DNA of 64,000 bases, taken from positions 124,001-188,000 of the forward strand of contig NZ_JALIQS010000001.1 in NCBI RefSeq assembly GCF_024704725.1, given 5' to 3'. Below, one piece after another: positions 1-9,228 of the stretch. Origin of the DNA: Shinella sp. CPCC 101442 (GTDB lineage Bacteria > Pseudomonadota > Alphaproteobacteria > Rhizobiales > Rhizobiaceae). The notes under the pieces are model-generated. The model was not told where the DNA came from. It did not search any database and saw nothing but the letters and a program-made list of their open reading frames with translations. Both the position numbers and the translations under genes were made by a program. Within the stretch, counting starts at the first letter, position 1. Every line of letters begins with the position of its first letter.

Positions 1-4
1 TCTC

Positions 5-17
5 GTGCATCATGCAC
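5..17. promoter_or_regulatory. Short palindrome upstream of the TetR gene
   Basis: GTGCAT, one central C, then ATGCAC form a perfect 13-bp inverted repeat about 75 bp before the TetR start. Its size fits a regulator operator. The window edge cuts off the upstream gene, so it could belong to a neighbour. Confidence 0.3.
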
Positions 18-89
18 CCTTTTCCGGTGACGGCAGATCATCCTGCCCGTTTGCCATATTTACAAAACCAATAAGTACCATTAATCTCC

Positions 90-803
90 ATGAACCGAGA
101 TAGTCAATGGCTACCGCCTCCACGGAAATCCCCCATGCCCGAAACCCCGGCCTCGACACCCCCCGCGAAACGCAGAACCCGGGGACGCCCCAAGCTTGCG
201 ACGCCTGCCGAACAACGCGCGAAGATCATCGCGGCAACGCGCCAGCTGTTTCTGGCCCAGGGCTATGGCGGCACGACGATGAACGAGGTCGCCGCCCATT
301 GCCGCGCTTCCAAGCGCACGCTTTACGAACTCTTTCCCTCCAAGACCGATCTGCTCGGCGCTATCATCGAGCAGCATCGTACCAGCATGCTGGCTCTTCC
401 AGGTGACTACGAGGGATTGAGCCTTTCGCATGCCCTCGAACGGATTTTCCAGATCGATATCAGCGAAGAGGAAGATAGGGCACGGGAGGCCTTTCTCAAC
501 CTCACCATCGTGGAGGCCGCACGCTATCCCGAGGTCGGCGAGATGCTGCACCGGCTCGGCGGGCAGCGGGCGCATGCTCTACTTGCCGAATGGATGGAGA
601 CGGAAAAACAGGCAGGGCGGTTCTTCATCGACGACACACCGAGCGCCGCAAGGATGCTCATGGACATGATGTTCGGCGCCATCGTGACGAAAACGGGTGC
701 GCACGCCGAGTGGCCGGGCCTCGACGCGCGCAAGGACTACATGCGGCGTTGCATCCGCATCTTCGTCCACGGCACCGGCGTTCGCCCGGCGCCGGAAAAC
801 TGA
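90..803 (+). CDS. TetR/AcrR family transcriptional regulator
   Basis: This is a DNA-binding repressor of the TetR type, 237 aa. A basic Pro-rich tail (about residues 1-40, with KRRTRGRPK) precedes the helix-turn-helix domain at about residues 42-90, where GYGGTTMNEVAAHCRASK and TLYELFPSKTDLL match the TetR signature. The remaining helical domain would bind ligand and dimerise. An internal ATG at 135 is an equally possible start, and neither has a clear ribosome binding site. It converges with the small coiled-coil gene on the other strand, with stop codons touching (801-803 and 804-806). The ligand and targets cannot be told from the sequence. Confidence 0.85.
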   Translation: MNRDSQWLPPPRKSPMPETPASTPPAKRRTRGRPKLATPAEQRAKIIAATRQLFLAQGYGGTTMNEVAAHCRASKRTLYELFPSKTDLLGAIIEQHRTSMLALPGDYEGLSLSHALERIFQIDISEEEDRAREAFLNLTIVEAARYPEVGEMLHRLGGQRAHALLAEWMETEKQAGRFFIDDTPSAARMLMDMMFGAIVTKTGAHAEWPGLDARKDYMRRCIRIFVHGTGVRPAPEN

Positions 804-1127
804 TCAGACGTACATTTCCCGTTCGCCGAAGGGATCGCCGTCCTCGAAATTGCGCGTGCCGATGCGCGAGGTGTCTTCGCTTCCGGAAGCCTGCGCCGCC
901 TGCTGTTGTGGCGAACTCGTTTCCTTCGCAGCTTTCAGTGCGGCGATCTCGGCCTTGAGCGTGGCGATCGCATCCTTGAGTTCGGCCTTCGCGTCCTCGT
1001 CCTGCGCCTCGGAAAGCTCGCTCTCCTTAGCGGAAAGCTGCGCTTCAAGCGCTGAAAGACCACTGCCGCCCGACGAGGATGTGAGCGTAACGGCTGCTGA
1101 TGTCGATGAGGAAACTGCTCCGACCAT
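804..1127 (-). CDS. Small coiled-coil hypothetical protein
   Basis: A 107-aa protein of unknown function. Residues 1-22 are Ser/Thr/Ala/Gly-rich. Residues about 24-70 are an Ala/Leu/Glu/Lys-rich stretch with heptad spacing (LSALEAQLSAKESELSEA, then LKDAIATLKAEIAALK) that should form a coiled coil. The tail is polar and ends in DPFGEREMYV. The ATG at 1127 was chosen because a GGTGGA element lies 6 nt upstream; the frame stays open further upstream, but with low-quality sequence. There is no signal peptide or membrane segment. It shares no operon with its neighbours. Confidence 0.6.
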   Translation of the reverse strand: MVGAVSSSTSAAVTLTSSSGGSGLSALEAQLSAKESELSEAQDEDAKAELKDAIATLKAEIAALKAAKETSSPQQQAAQASGSEDTSRIGTRNFEDGDPFGEREMYV

Positions 1128-1352
1128 GTCGATCCACCCAATCACTTTCGATAGGCCGGACAATAGGCGTAAACAAATTGAGATACCCTCAGCGCGCGTT
1201 TTGTACCGCTTTAACGGCAATCGGCCGCATGTCTGGAAAACACCCTCTTGAAACCGGGCGCGGGAGGGGTGAGTAAAGCCGAGAGTATTCCTATATGGAG
1301 ATTTGCCGATTCCGGCAGATGGATCTCCTCCCGCCAAACAAGGTTGAATTTC

Positions 1353-2264
1353 ATGACCGAAAAATCGCCCAGCGACAATTTTCCCGCCGGCTACCAGCCA
1401 CCCAAGGTCTGGGAGTGGGAACAGGGCAATGGTGGCGCTTTCGCCAATATCAATCGGCCGGTCGCCGGTCCGACCCATGACAAGGACCTGCCGGTCGGCA
1501 AACACCCGCTGCAGCTCTATTCGCTCGCCACGCCCAACGGCGTGAAAGTCGGCATCATGCTGGAGGAGCTTCTGGCCGCCGGCCACAAGGATGCGGAATA
1601 CGATGCCTGGCCGATCCGTATCGGCAATGGCGACCAGTTCGGCTCCGGCTTCGTCGACGTCAACCCGAACTCGAAAATCCCGGCACTGATGGACCACGCG
1701 CCAAAGGGCGGCGGTGAACCGGTACGCCTCTTCGAATCCGCCTCGATCCTGCTCTATCTCGCCGAAAAATATGGCGCCTTCCTGCCGAGCGACCTTCGCG
1801 CCCGCGTGGAAACCTTCAACTGGCTGTTCTGGCAGATGGGCTCCGCCCCCTTCCTCGGCGGCGGCTTCGGGCATTTCTATGCCTATGCGCCGATCCACAT
1901 CAAATACGCCATCGACCGCTACGCCATGGAGGTGAAGCGCCAGCTCGACGTGCTCGACCGTCATCTGGCGGACAACCAGTACATGGCAGGCGCGGACTAC
2001 ACGATTGCCGACATGGCGATCTGGCCGTGGTACGGTGGCCTCGCCCTCGGTCAGGCTTACGGCGATGCCGGCACCTTCCTCGATGTGCAGAGCTACAAAA
2101 ACGTCCAGCGCTGGACGGCCGAAATCGCCGCACGCCCCGCCGTCAAGCGCGGCCGCATGGTCAACAAGCTGACCGGCGATCCGTCCGAACAGCTGCATGA
2201 ACGCCACGACGCCTCCGACTTCGACACGAAGACGCAGGACAAGATCGGCCAGAACGGGACCTGA
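1353..2264 (+). CDS. yghU: Glutathione-dependent disulfide-bond oxidoreductase, YghU type
   Basis: A cytosolic glutathione S-transferase-fold protein of 303 aa (E. coli YghU is close to 290) that reduces disulfides or peroxides with glutathione. The N-terminal segment NFPAGYQPPKVWEWEQGNGG is characteristic of the YghU/YfcG branch. The thioredoxin-like domain contains LQLYSLATPNGVKV, NPNSKIPALMD and the glutathione-contacting ES pair in LFESASILLYLAEKYG. An all-helical C-terminal domain follows (ADYTIADMAIWPWYGG). The frame is open from 1248, but the family alignment starts at the ATG at 1353. The next gene starts 6 bp after its stop, so they are probably co-transcribed. Confidence 0.9.
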   Translation: MTEKSPSDNFPAGYQPPKVWEWEQGNGGAFANINRPVAGPTHDKDLPVGKHPLQLYSLATPNGVKVGIMLEELLAAGHKDAEYDAWPIRIGNGDQFGSGFVDVNPNSKIPALMDHAPKGGGEPVRLFESASILLYLAEKYGAFLPSDLRARVETFNWLFWQMGSAPFLGGGFGHFYAYAPIHIKYAIDRYAMEVKRQLDVLDRHLADNQYMAGADYTIADMAIWPWYGGLALGQAYGDAGTFLDVQSYKNVQRWTAEIAARPAVKRGRMVNKLTGDPSEQLHERHDASDFDTKTQDKIGQNGT

Positions 2265-2269
2265 GGACC

Positions 2270-2653
2270 ATGGGAAAAGCGACGCTGCCCGACATGATCA
2301 AACACCGCGGTTTTCCCTCCGGCATGCCGGGCACCGGGGTTCAGTTCACCATCCGCCGCGCCAATCCGCGCGGGGTGACGCCTGTCAAGGCGCTGCCCCG
2401 CAAGGCGCGGGCAGGCATGGCAGAGTACCGCATCGACGCTGCTTTCATGCATGCGCTCTGGTACCATTTCGGTGCAGAACCCTTCGAGCGTGGCAATCTC
2501 GACGCCGCGCGCCTCAGCCTGCTTTTCGGTCGGGAGGTCATTGCGGCCGACAAGGATTTCGATCCCCTGTCCTACGAGGCGATGCTGCAGATCAACGAGC
2601 GTGTCGCCCGCCAGAGCTTTCCGGAAGCCTTCGAGGATCACTTCGAAGTGTAG
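2270..2653 (+). CDS. Hypothetical protein co-transcribed with the YghU gene
   Basis: A 127-aa soluble protein that I do not recognise. The N-terminus is basic (TIRRANPRGVTPVKALPRKARAG), and the C-terminal half is acidic and helical (YEAMLQINERVARQSFPEAF). It has no Cys, signal peptide or membrane segment. It starts 6 bp after the YghU stop and so is very likely in the same transcript, suggesting a role in the same redox or detoxification task, but no reaction can be assigned. Codon use and GC match its neighbours. Confidence 0.7.
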   Translation: MGKATLPDMIKHRGFPSGMPGTGVQFTIRRANPRGVTPVKALPRKARAGMAEYRIDAAFMHALWYHFGAEPFERGNLDAARLSLLFGREVIAADKDFDPLSYEAMLQINERVARQSFPEAFEDHFEV

Positions 2654-2659
2654 TCAGCG

Positions 2660-3403
2660 TTACACGAACCGCCGGCGCATCACGCCATAGGCCGCGCCGG
2701 CGCTCATGGCCGCCAACGCATACCAGGTCAACGCATAGACCAGATGGCTGTTGCGGAAGGCCACGACGGTAAGCCCGCCGACCGGCAGGCCACCTGGATT
2801 GGGCGTCGCATCCGCATCGATGAAATAGGGCTCGACGTCGGCCAATCCCTTCGCCGCCGCTATCGCCTCGACATCGCGCGAGAACCAGCGATCGTTTGCC
2901 GGATCGTTGGAGCGCAGAAAACCGCCGCCGGGTTCGGTGAGGCGCAGAAGGCCCGTCACGGAAACAGGGCCGGCGGCCAGTTCGCTGCCGACGCGCGCAT
3001 CGGCAGAACTCCTGTCCGAAGGCACGAAGCCGCGGTTGACGAGGATCGTCGATCCATCGACCTGCCGGAGCGGCGTCATCACCCAGAAGCCGGGGCCACG
3101 TTCCGTTACCGCCTGCACGAGCACCGATTTGCCATGCTCGAAAAGGCCGATGGCGGTAACGCGGCGGTATTCGTCCTCCGCCTGATCGGTCGCGCCCGAT
3201 GGTGCCGGCACCGGATCGGCGTGGATGCGGGCCTCCACGCGGGCGATGAGGTCGAGCTTCCAGAAGAGGCGCTGCACCTGCCAGGTGCCAAGCGCGATGA
3301 AAGCCACGGCGAGGCCGAGCAGGAGGGCCGTCAGAACCATCCGTGCGCGGGAGGGCGGCTTCGCACCCTCCCCGTCAGGCCATTGATCCCTGCGCATCGT
3401 CAC
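2660..3403 (-). CDS. SURF1 family oxidase assembly protein
   Basis: A membrane chaperone for heme-copper oxidase assembly, thought to deliver heme a to subunit I. The 247-aa protein has the SURF1 architecture: a first membrane helix at about residues 22-40 running into the hallmark LGTWQVQRLFWKLDLI, a periplasmic domain (GYxxPGxW-like region GFWVMTPL, NRGFVPSDR), and a second helix at about 220-238 (LVYALTWYALAAMSAGAAYG) before a basic end. The gene begins with GTG at 3403 or ATG at 3397, 1 or 7 bp after the cyoD stop, so it is the last gene of the cyo operon, where enterobacteria have cyoE. Confidence 0.92.
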   Translation of the reverse strand: MTMRRDQWPDGEGAKPPSRARMVLTALLLGLAVAFIALGTWQVQRLFWKLDLIARVEARIHADPVPAPSGATDQAEDEYRRVTAIGLFEHGKSVLVQAVTERGPGFWVMTPLRQVDGSTILVNRGFVPSDRSSADARVGSELAAGPVSVTGLLRLTEPGGGFLRSNDPANDRWFSRDVEAIAAAKGLADVEPYFIDADATPNPGGLPVGGLTVVAFRNSHLVYALTWYALAAMSAGAAYGVMRRRFV

Positions 3404-3404
3404 G

Positions 3405-3803
3405 TCAGGGCATATTCTTCATCATCTCGTGGGTCATCGGCATCATGTTCGTATTGAGGTGATGCATGACCCAGAGCGAACCGGCGATGGCAATGCCGAC
3501 GATGATGAGGGTGAAAATCAGCGCCATCAGCGTCCAGCCGCCTTCGGAGCGCGTGTTCATGTGCAGGAAATAGACCATGTGCACGACGATCTGCACCACG
3601 GCGAGGCCCATGACGAGGACGGCGGTGAAGAGCTTGCTGTCGAGCACCTCGCCCATGACCAGCCAGAACGGAATGGCCGTCAGGATGATCGAGAGGACGA
3701 AGCCGGTCATATAGCCCTTGAACGAGCCGTGTCCGGCGCCGGCGCCATGGCTGTGCGCATGGTGGGTGTCGTGTGCGCTTTCGTGCGTGGGGTGCGCGCT
3801 CAT
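3405..3803 (-). CDS. cyoD: Quinol oxidase subunit IV (CyoD)
   Basis: The small membrane subunit of the bo3/ba3-type quinol oxidase, thought to help assemble the subunit I heme-copper centre. It has 132 aa. The N-terminal tail is strikingly His-rich (MSAHPTHESAHDTHHAHSHG), followed by three membrane helices (about residues 37-55, 62-82 and 97-118) with VQIVVHMVYFLHMN between them, which is typical of CyoD. The ATG at 3803 overlaps the cyoC stop by 3 nt (ATGA), so an in-frame upstream extension to 3884 is rejected. The His-rich tail might bind metal, but that is inference. Confidence 0.93.
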   Translation of the reverse strand: MSAHPTHESAHDTHHAHSHGAGAGHGSFKGYMTGFVLSIILTAIPFWLVMGEVLDSKLFTAVLVMGLAVVQIVVHMVYFLHMNTRSEGGWTLMALIFTLIIVGIAIAGSLWVMHHLNTNMMPMTHEMMKNMP

Positions 3804-4423
3804 CCGAGAACTCCCAGAAGATAGACGAAGGAGAAGACGCCGATCCAGATGACGTCGAGGAAGTGCCAGAACATGGAGAGGCACATCAGCCGGCGACGGT
3901 TTTCGGGGTTGAGACCGTATCGCCTGACCTGCACCATCAGCGTGATCAGCCAGATCATGCCGAAGGTGACATGCAGGCCGTGCGTGCCCACCAGCGTGAA
4001 GAAGGACGACAGGAAGGCCGAGCGGGTCGGGCCGGCGCCTTCGAGGATCAGGTGATAGAACTCGTAGAGTTCCAGCCCGAGGAAGGCCGCGCCGAAGACA
4101 CCGGTGATGCCGAGCCAGACCAGCGTCTCCATCTTGGCGTTGCGCTCCATCTGGAGCATCGCGAAACCGTAGGTGATGGAGGACAGGAGCAGCATCGCCG
4201 TGTTGATCGCGACGAGGTTGAGGTCGAAAAGATCGGCCGGCGACGGGCCGGCCGCGTAGTTGCGACCGAGCACGCCATGGGTAGCGAAGAGCACGGCGAA
4301 GATCAGGCAGTCGCTCATCAGGTAGAGCCAGAAACCCAGCATGGTGCTGTTTTCCGGGTGATGCTCTTCCTTCAGGTAGAAGACTGGTTTTTCATCGGTG
4401 TTTTGGACTTGGGTCGCGCTCAT
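3800..4423 (-). CDS. cyoC: Quinol oxidase subunit III (CyoC)
   Basis: Subunit III of the cytochrome bo3-type quinol oxidase, 207 aa with five membrane helices. Typical elements are STMLGFWLYLMSDCLIFAVLF near residue 25, LGLELYEFYHLILEGAGP, SAFLSSFFTLVGTHGLHV and the terminal LCLSMFWHFLDVIWIGVFSFVY. It lies 3 bp after the cyoB stop and overlaps cyoD by 4 nt, so all subunits are probably made from one message. The subunit has no redox centre; in this family it stabilises subunit I and the proton uptake path. Confidence 0.95.
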   Translation of the reverse strand: MSATQVQNTDEKPVFYLKEEHHPENSTMLGFWLYLMSDCLIFAVLFATHGVLGRNYAAGPSPADLFDLNLVAINTAMLLLSSITYGFAMLQMERNAKMETLVWLGITGVFGAAFLGLELYEFYHLILEGAGPTRSAFLSSFFTLVGTHGLHVTFGMIWLITLMVQVRRYGLNPENRRRLMCLSMFWHFLDVIWIGVFSFVYLLGVLG

Positions 4424-4426
4424 GGC

Positions 4427-6442
4427 TCAGGTCCGTTCTGCAAGCAGCTTCGTGCGCGCATCTTCCGTCGCCGTCACGGTCTCGGCGGGGATGAAGAAGT
4501 CACGATCGTAGTTGAAGGTATGGGCGATCGACACCGCGACGATGGCGACGAAGGACACCGCAGCCAGCCACCAGATGTACCAGATCAGAGCGAAGGCGAG
4601 CACGATGCTGATGCCGGCGAGAATGACGCCCGTGCCGGTATTCTTCGGCATGTGGATCGGCCTGAACCCTTCCAGTGGACGCTCGTAGCCGCGGTTCTTC
4701 ATGTCGTACCAGCCGTCGTGATCGTGCACGACCGGCGTGAAGGCGAAGTTGTAGTCCGGCGGCGGCGAGGAGGTCGACCATTCGAGCGTGCGGCCGTTCC
4801 ACGGATCACCGCTGTCGCAGCGCAGCTGGTCACGCTTCAGGAAGCTGACGACGAGCTGGATGACGAAAGAGGCGATGCCGATCGCGATCAGGCCCGCGCC
4901 GAAGGCGGCGATGATGAACCAGATCTGCAGCGACGGATCCTCGAACTGGCTGACGCGGCGGGTGACGCCCATCAGGCCGAGCACGTAGAGCGGCATGAAG
5001 GCGAAGAAGAAGCCGATCTGCCAGAACCAGAAGCTCATCTTGCCCCAGAACACATCGAGCTTGTAGCCGAAGGCCTTCGGCCACCAGTAGACGACGCCCG
5101 CCATCAACCCGAACAGGACGCCGCCGATGATGACGTTGTGGAAGTGGGCGATGAGGAACAGCGAGTTGTGCAGCACGAAGTCGGCCGGCGGGATCGCGAG
5201 CATCACGCCCGTCATGCCGCCGATGACGAAGGTGATCATGAAACCGATGGTCCACAGCATTGGCAGCTCGTAGCGGATGCGGCCGCGATACATGGTGAAG
5301 AGCCAGTTGAACATCTTCGCACCCGTCGGGATCGAGATGATCATGGTCGTTATGCCGAAGAAGGCGTTGACCGAGGCGCCCGAGCCCATCGTGAAGAAAT
5401 GGTGCAGCCACACGAGATAGGACAGGATCATGATCACGCAGGTCGCGTAGACCATCGACGTATAGCCGAAGAGGCGCTTGCCGCAGAAAGTCGCGACCAC
5501 CTCGGAGAAGATGCCGAAAGCCGGCAGCACGAGGATGTAGACTTCCGGATGGCCCCAGATCCAGATGAGGTTGATATACATCATCGGATTGCCGCCGAGG
5601 TCGTTCGTGAAGAAGTTCGTCCCCACGTAACGGTCGAGCGAGAGCAGCGCGAGCGTCGCGGTCAAAATCGGGAAGGTCGCGACGATCAGGATGTTGGTGC
5701 ACAGCGACGTCCAGGTGAAGACCGGCATCTTCATGAAGGTCATGCCCGGCGCGCGCATCTTCACGATGGTCGCAATCAGGTTGATGCCCGACAGCGTCGT
5801 TCCCACACCCGCCACCTGCAGACCCCAGATGTAATAATCGACGCCGACGCCGGGACTGTAGTCAGCGCCCGAAAGCGGCGGATAGGCGAGCCAGCCAGTG
5901 CGCGCGAATTCGCCGACGAAGAGCGACATCATGATGATGATGGCGCCGGCCGTCGTCATCCAGAAGGAAAAATTGTTCAGGAACGGGAAGGAGACGTCGC
6001 GCGCGCCGATCTGCAGCGGCACGACATAGTTCATGAAGCCGGTGACGAAGGGCATCGCCACGAAGAAGATCATGATCACGCCGTGGGCGGTGAAGATCTG
6101 GTCGTAGTGATGCGGATTGAGGTAGCCCTCGTTGCCGTTGAAGGCGATCGCCTGCTGGATGCGCATCATGATGGCATCGGCAAAGCCGCGGAGCAGCATG
6201 ACGATGGCGAGGATGATGTACATGATGCCGATCTTCTTGTGATCGACGCTGGTGAACCACTCGTTCCAGAGATAGCCCCAGAGCTTGAACTTCGTGACGA
6301 GCGCCAGAACCGCAAGGCCGCCGACGGCCACGGCCGCGAAGGTCACGACGAGGATGGGCTCGTGATAGGGGATCGCTTCAAGGGAAAGCCGACCGAAGAG
6401 GAATTTCGTGAGGCTGATGTCACCGAACATGGGATCGTCCAA
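4427..6442 (-). CDS. cyoB: Quinol oxidase subunit I (CyoB)
   Basis: The catalytic subunit of the ubiquinol oxidase, which reduces O2 to water and pumps protons. Its 671 aa match E. coli CyoB in length. The metal ligands are visible: His in [11 protein letters not shown] and HFHNVIIGG (low-spin heme and high-spin heme ligands), the cross-linked His-Tyr pair and proton-path Glu in [12 protein letters not shown], and the CuB pair in [11 protein letters not shown]. The quinone-site region [10 protein letters not shown] and [11 protein letters not shown] is conserved, which supports a quinol rather than a cytochrome c donor. It is preceded by cyoA (48-bp gap) and followed closely by cyoC. Confidence 0.97.
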   Translation of the reverse strand: MDDPMFGDISLTKFLFGRLSLEAIPYHEPILVVTFAAVAVGGLAVLALVTKFKLWGYLWNEWFTSVDHKKIGIMYIILAIVMLLRGFADAIMMRIQQAIAFNGNEGYLNPHHYDQIFTAHGVIMIFFVAMPFVTGFMNYVVPLQIGARDVSFPFLNNFSFWMTTAGAIIIMMSLFVGEFARTGWLAYPPLSGADYSPGVGVDYYIWGLQVAGVGTTLSGINLIATIVKMRAPGMTFMKMPVFTWTSLCTNILIVATFPILTATLALLSLDRYVGTNFFTNDLGGNPMMYINLIWIWGHPEVYILVLPAFGIFSEVVATFCGKRLFGYTSMVYATCVIMILSYLVWLHHFFTMGSGASVNAFFGITTMIISIPTGAKMFNWLFTMYRGRIRYELPMLWTIGFMITFVIGGMTGVMLAIPPADFVLHNSLFLIAHFHNVIIGGVLFGLMAGVVYWWPKAFGYKLDVFWGKMSFWFWQIGFFFAFMPLYVLGLMGVTRRVSQFEDPSLQIWFIIAAFGAGLIAIGIASFVIQLVVSFLKRDQLRCDSGDPWNGRTLEWSTSSPPPDYNFAFTPVVHDHDGWYDMKNRGYERPLEGFRPIHMPKNTGTGVILAGISIVLAFALIWYIWWLAAVSFVAIVAVSIAHTFNYDRDFFIPAETVTATEDARTKLLAERT

Positions 6443-6490
6443 TAGCTTGTCGATTGCGCGTCCACCGTGACCGGCGGACGCGATGAAATC

Positions 6491-7597
6491 CTAGTGCGAC
6501 TGGTGCGCGTCGTGGTTCATCGTGGCCGGCTCCTCCTGCCGCTCCTCGACGCCTTCGGCGGGCTCTTCGCTGCGCGCGGGGTTGCCGGTTTCCGGGAAGG
6601 TGGCGGCAGGCGCTTCCTCCGCCGCATGCCGGTTGTCGTGCTCGAGCTTGGCCTTGTTCTCGTGGCTCTCCTTGCCCGCACCACCCATCATGTCGATGTG
6701 CATCATATCCTTCATGCACATCTGGTTGGATCGCACGCACATGTTGAGGATAGCCTGGTACAGCCCGTCATCGACCGAGGCGAAATAGCGGACCGGCTCC
6801 CTGATGCTGGGCTTTTCGAGCTTCAGGTAGGCATCGCGGTTGAGCGCCGTACCGTTCTGCTTCACACGGGCGACCCATGCGTCGAAGCCGGCCTGATCCA
6901 CGCCGTGGAACTTGAAGCGCATATGCGAGAAGCCGTCGCCGCTGTAGTTCGAGGAGAGACCTTCATACTCGCCGGCCTTGTTGATGACGGCGTGCAGCTT
7001 CGTTTCCATGCCGGGCATCGTGTAGATCATGCCGGCAAGCGCCGGGACGTAGAAGGAGTTCATCACGGACGAGGCGGTCAGCTTGAAATTGATCGGCACG
7101 TCGACGGGTGCGGCCATCTCGTTGACGGTCGCGATGCCGTAGTCCGGATAGAAAAACAGCCATTTCCAATCGAGCGCCACGACCTCGACGGTAACAGGCT
7201 TCACCTCTTCGGTAACGGGCCGGGCCGCATCGATCCGGTCGAGCGGGCGATAGGGATCGAGCTTGTGCGTGCTCACCCATGTGATGGCGCCGAGCGCGAT
7301 GATGATGGCGAGCGGCGCAGACCAGATGATGACTTCGAGGCCGGTGGAATGGTGCCATTCCGGATCGTATGTCGCCGCCGTATTCGACTGGCGATAGCGC
7401 CAGGCGAAGAACAGCGTCAGGAAAATCACGGGAATGATGATGACGAGCATCAGGATCGTCGAGATGACGATGAGGTCCCTTTGCTGCGCAGCGATATCGC
7501 CCGAGGGCGACATGACGACCATATTGCACCCCGAAAGGGTGGCCAGCATCAGGGCAAAAATGATGGATCGTCGGGCTAAACTGAATTGCTTCGGCAT
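6491..7597 (-). CDS. cyoA: Quinol oxidase subunit II (CyoA), lipoprotein
   Basis: Subunit II of the quinol oxidase, 368 aa. A signal peptide ends in a lipobox (ATLSGC), so the mature N-terminal Cys is probably lipidated. Two membrane helices follow (about residues 40-60 and 85-105), then the periplasmic cupredoxin-like domain (DWKWLFFYPDYGIATVNE, NSFYVPALAGMIYTMPGM). The CuA Cys pair is absent, as expected for quinol oxidases. A Met-rich segment (MCMKDMMHIDMMGG) and an acidic Pro/Glu-rich tail ending in NHDAHQSH extend past the usual fold. The ATG at 7597 starts the signal peptide. First gene of the operon. Confidence 0.95.
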   Translation of the reverse strand: MPKQFSLARRSIIFALMLATLSGCNMVVMSPSGDIAAQQRDLIVISTILMLVIIIPVIFLTLFFAWRYRQSNTAATYDPEWHHSTGLEVIIWSAPLAIIIALGAITWVSTHKLDPYRPLDRIDAARPVTEEVKPVTVEVVALDWKWLFFYPDYGIATVNEMAAPVDVPINFKLTASSVMNSFYVPALAGMIYTMPGMETKLHAVINKAGEYEGLSSNYSGDGFSHMRFKFHGVDQAGFDAWVARVKQNGTALNRDAYLKLEKPSIREPVRYFASVDDGLYQAILNMCVRSNQMCMKDMMHIDMMGGAGKESHENKAKLEHDNRHAAEEAPAATFPETGNPARSEEPAEGVEERQEEPATMNHDAHQSH

Positions 7598-7872
7598 TTC
7601 GGCCTCAACTTGCGTTCTGTCTAGTCGGCAATAATCGGGCACCACGGCACTTGGAAATGAGGTCGTTCGTCGCAGCGCAGCATTCTGTCGCAGGAGGTTA
7701 GTCAATCAGGGGCTATCTGTCGATGCGCGTTTGTACTAGCGCAATAGAAATGCCTGTCGTCAATTTCAGGCACCGAAGGCAAATCGGCACCGGCCCCCTA
7801 TCCAGTCCTTGATCTCCGGCGCCGATTGATCAACATTCTAACCACATGACGCAAATCCGCGCGGAGGAGTTC

Positions 7873-9201
7873 ATGAGTTCGGCCACCCACCACCCCACAT
7901 CATCCGGCATGGAACGGGATGCCCGTCGCATGCACGACGACGACAAGCCGCTCTCCCCGGGCAGCATCGCCATCGGCGTGGTCATAGGCCGCACCTCCGA
8001 ATTCTTCGACTTCTTCGTCTATGGCCTCGGCTCGATCCTCGTTTTCCCGAAGCTGATCTTCCCCTTCGCGTCGAGCGCGGTGGCCGCGACGCTGATGTCC
8101 TTCGCTCTCTTCCCGCTCGCGTTCATCGCCCGACCGATCGGCTCCTTCGTCTTCATGTGGATCGACCGCAACTACGGTCGCGGCACGAAGCTGACGGCGG
8201 CGCTTGTCATCCTCGGTGGCTCCACCGCCTCGATCGCCTTCCTGCCCGGCTATGACACGATCGGCTATTGGGCGGTGGCGCTGCTGGCCCTCTTCCGACT
8301 CGGACAGGGTTTTGCGCTCGGCGGGGCGTGGGATGGCCTGGCCTCGCTCCTCAACCTCAGCGCGCCGGAGAACAAACGCGGCTGGTACGCCATGATCCCG
8401 CAGCTCGGCGCACCCTTCGGCTTCGCGCTGGCCAGCATCCTTTTCGGTTACTTCGTCACGAACCTCTCCGAGGCCGATTTCCTCGCCTGGGGCTGGCGTT
8501 ATCCGTTCTTCGTCGCCTTCGCCATCAACGTCGTGGCGCTCTTCGCGCGCCTGCGAATCGTCGCCAGCAAGGAATTCGGCGCGGCGATGCAGGCGCAGGA
8601 ACTTCAGGCCCGACCGATCTTCGAAATGCTGAGCAAGCACAGCATGGACGTCGTGCTTGGCGCCTTCGTGCCACTCGCAAGCTTCGCCATGTTCCACCTC
8701 GTCACCATCTTCCCGCTCTCCTGGGTGACGTTGACGGGAGGCCAGTCGGCGGCGCAGTTCCTGTGGGTGCAGGTGGCCGGCGCGGCGCTCGGCGCGGTCG
8801 GCATCGTGCTGTCCGGCTTCATCGCCGACCGGATCGGCCGGCGCAACGAGCTGATGCTCGGCGCGGTTCTCATCGCCATCTTCTCGTTCTCGGCGCCGTT
8901 CCTGCTCGACGCCGGCCGCAGCGGCCAGGATGCCTATATCCTGATCGGCTTTTTCATCCTCGGCCTGACGTTCGGCCAGTCCTCGGGTGCCGTATCCTCG
9001 CGCTTCACACAGCAATACCGCTATACCGGCGCGGCGCTGACCTCCGATCTCGCCTGGTTGCTCGGTGCCGGCTTTGCACCCCTCGTGGCGCTCGGCCTTG
9101 CCAGCACCTTCGGCATCATCTTCATCGGCGGCTACCTGATTTCCGGCGCCATCTGCACCATTGCGGCGCTGACGCTGACGCGGACCACCCACAACCCCTG
9201 A
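7873..9201 (+). CDS. MFS transporter, metabolite:H+ symporter (MHS) type
   Basis: A 442-aa inner membrane transporter with about 12 helices. The start of helix 1 (SEFFDFFVYGLGSILVFPKLIF), the helix 2-3 loop (RPIGSFVFMWIDRNYGRGTK) and the helix 8-9 loop (GFIADRIGRRNE) match the MHS branch that includes ShiA, ProP and citrate or alpha-ketoglutarate permeases, which import organic acids or betaines with protons. The ATG at 7873 is preferred over 7846 because GGAGGAG lies 3-9 nt upstream. It is divergent from cyoA across about 275 bp and converges with the small gene at 9229. The substrate cannot be predicted. Confidence 0.9.
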   Translation: MSSATHHPTSSGMERDARRMHDDDKPLSPGSIAIGVVIGRTSEFFDFFVYGLGSILVFPKLIFPFASSAVAATLMSFALFPLAFIARPIGSFVFMWIDRNYGRGTKLTAALVILGGSTASIAFLPGYDTIGYWAVALLALFRLGQGFALGGAWDGLASLLNLSAPENKRGWYAMIPQLGAPFGFALASILFGYFVTNLSEADFLAWGWRYPFFVAFAINVVALFARLRIVASKEFGAAMQAQELQARPIFEMLSKHSMDVVLGAFVPLASFAMFHLVTIFPLSWVTLTGGQSAAQFLWVQVAGAALGAVGIVLSGFIADRIGRRNELMLGAVLIAIFSFSAPFLLDAGRSGQDAYILIGFFILGLTFGQSSGAVSSRFTQQYRYTGAALTSDLAWLLGAGFAPLVALGLASTFGIIFIGGYLISGAICTIAALTLTRTTHNP

Positions 9202-9228
9202 CGCGGCAGCGTATCAGGGGCCTGTCCC

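Noticed and set aside
1304-1317. Inverted repeat TGCCG/CGGCA before yghU
   Set aside because: Only 5-bp arms, common by chance at this GC content, and no regulator is nearby to use it.
3773-6445. 890-codon open frame on the plus strand opposite cyoB and cyoC
   Set aside because: It mirrors the real cyo genes, is rich in His, Asp, Glu and Arg with no domain pattern, and CyoB/CyoC are certain on the other strand.
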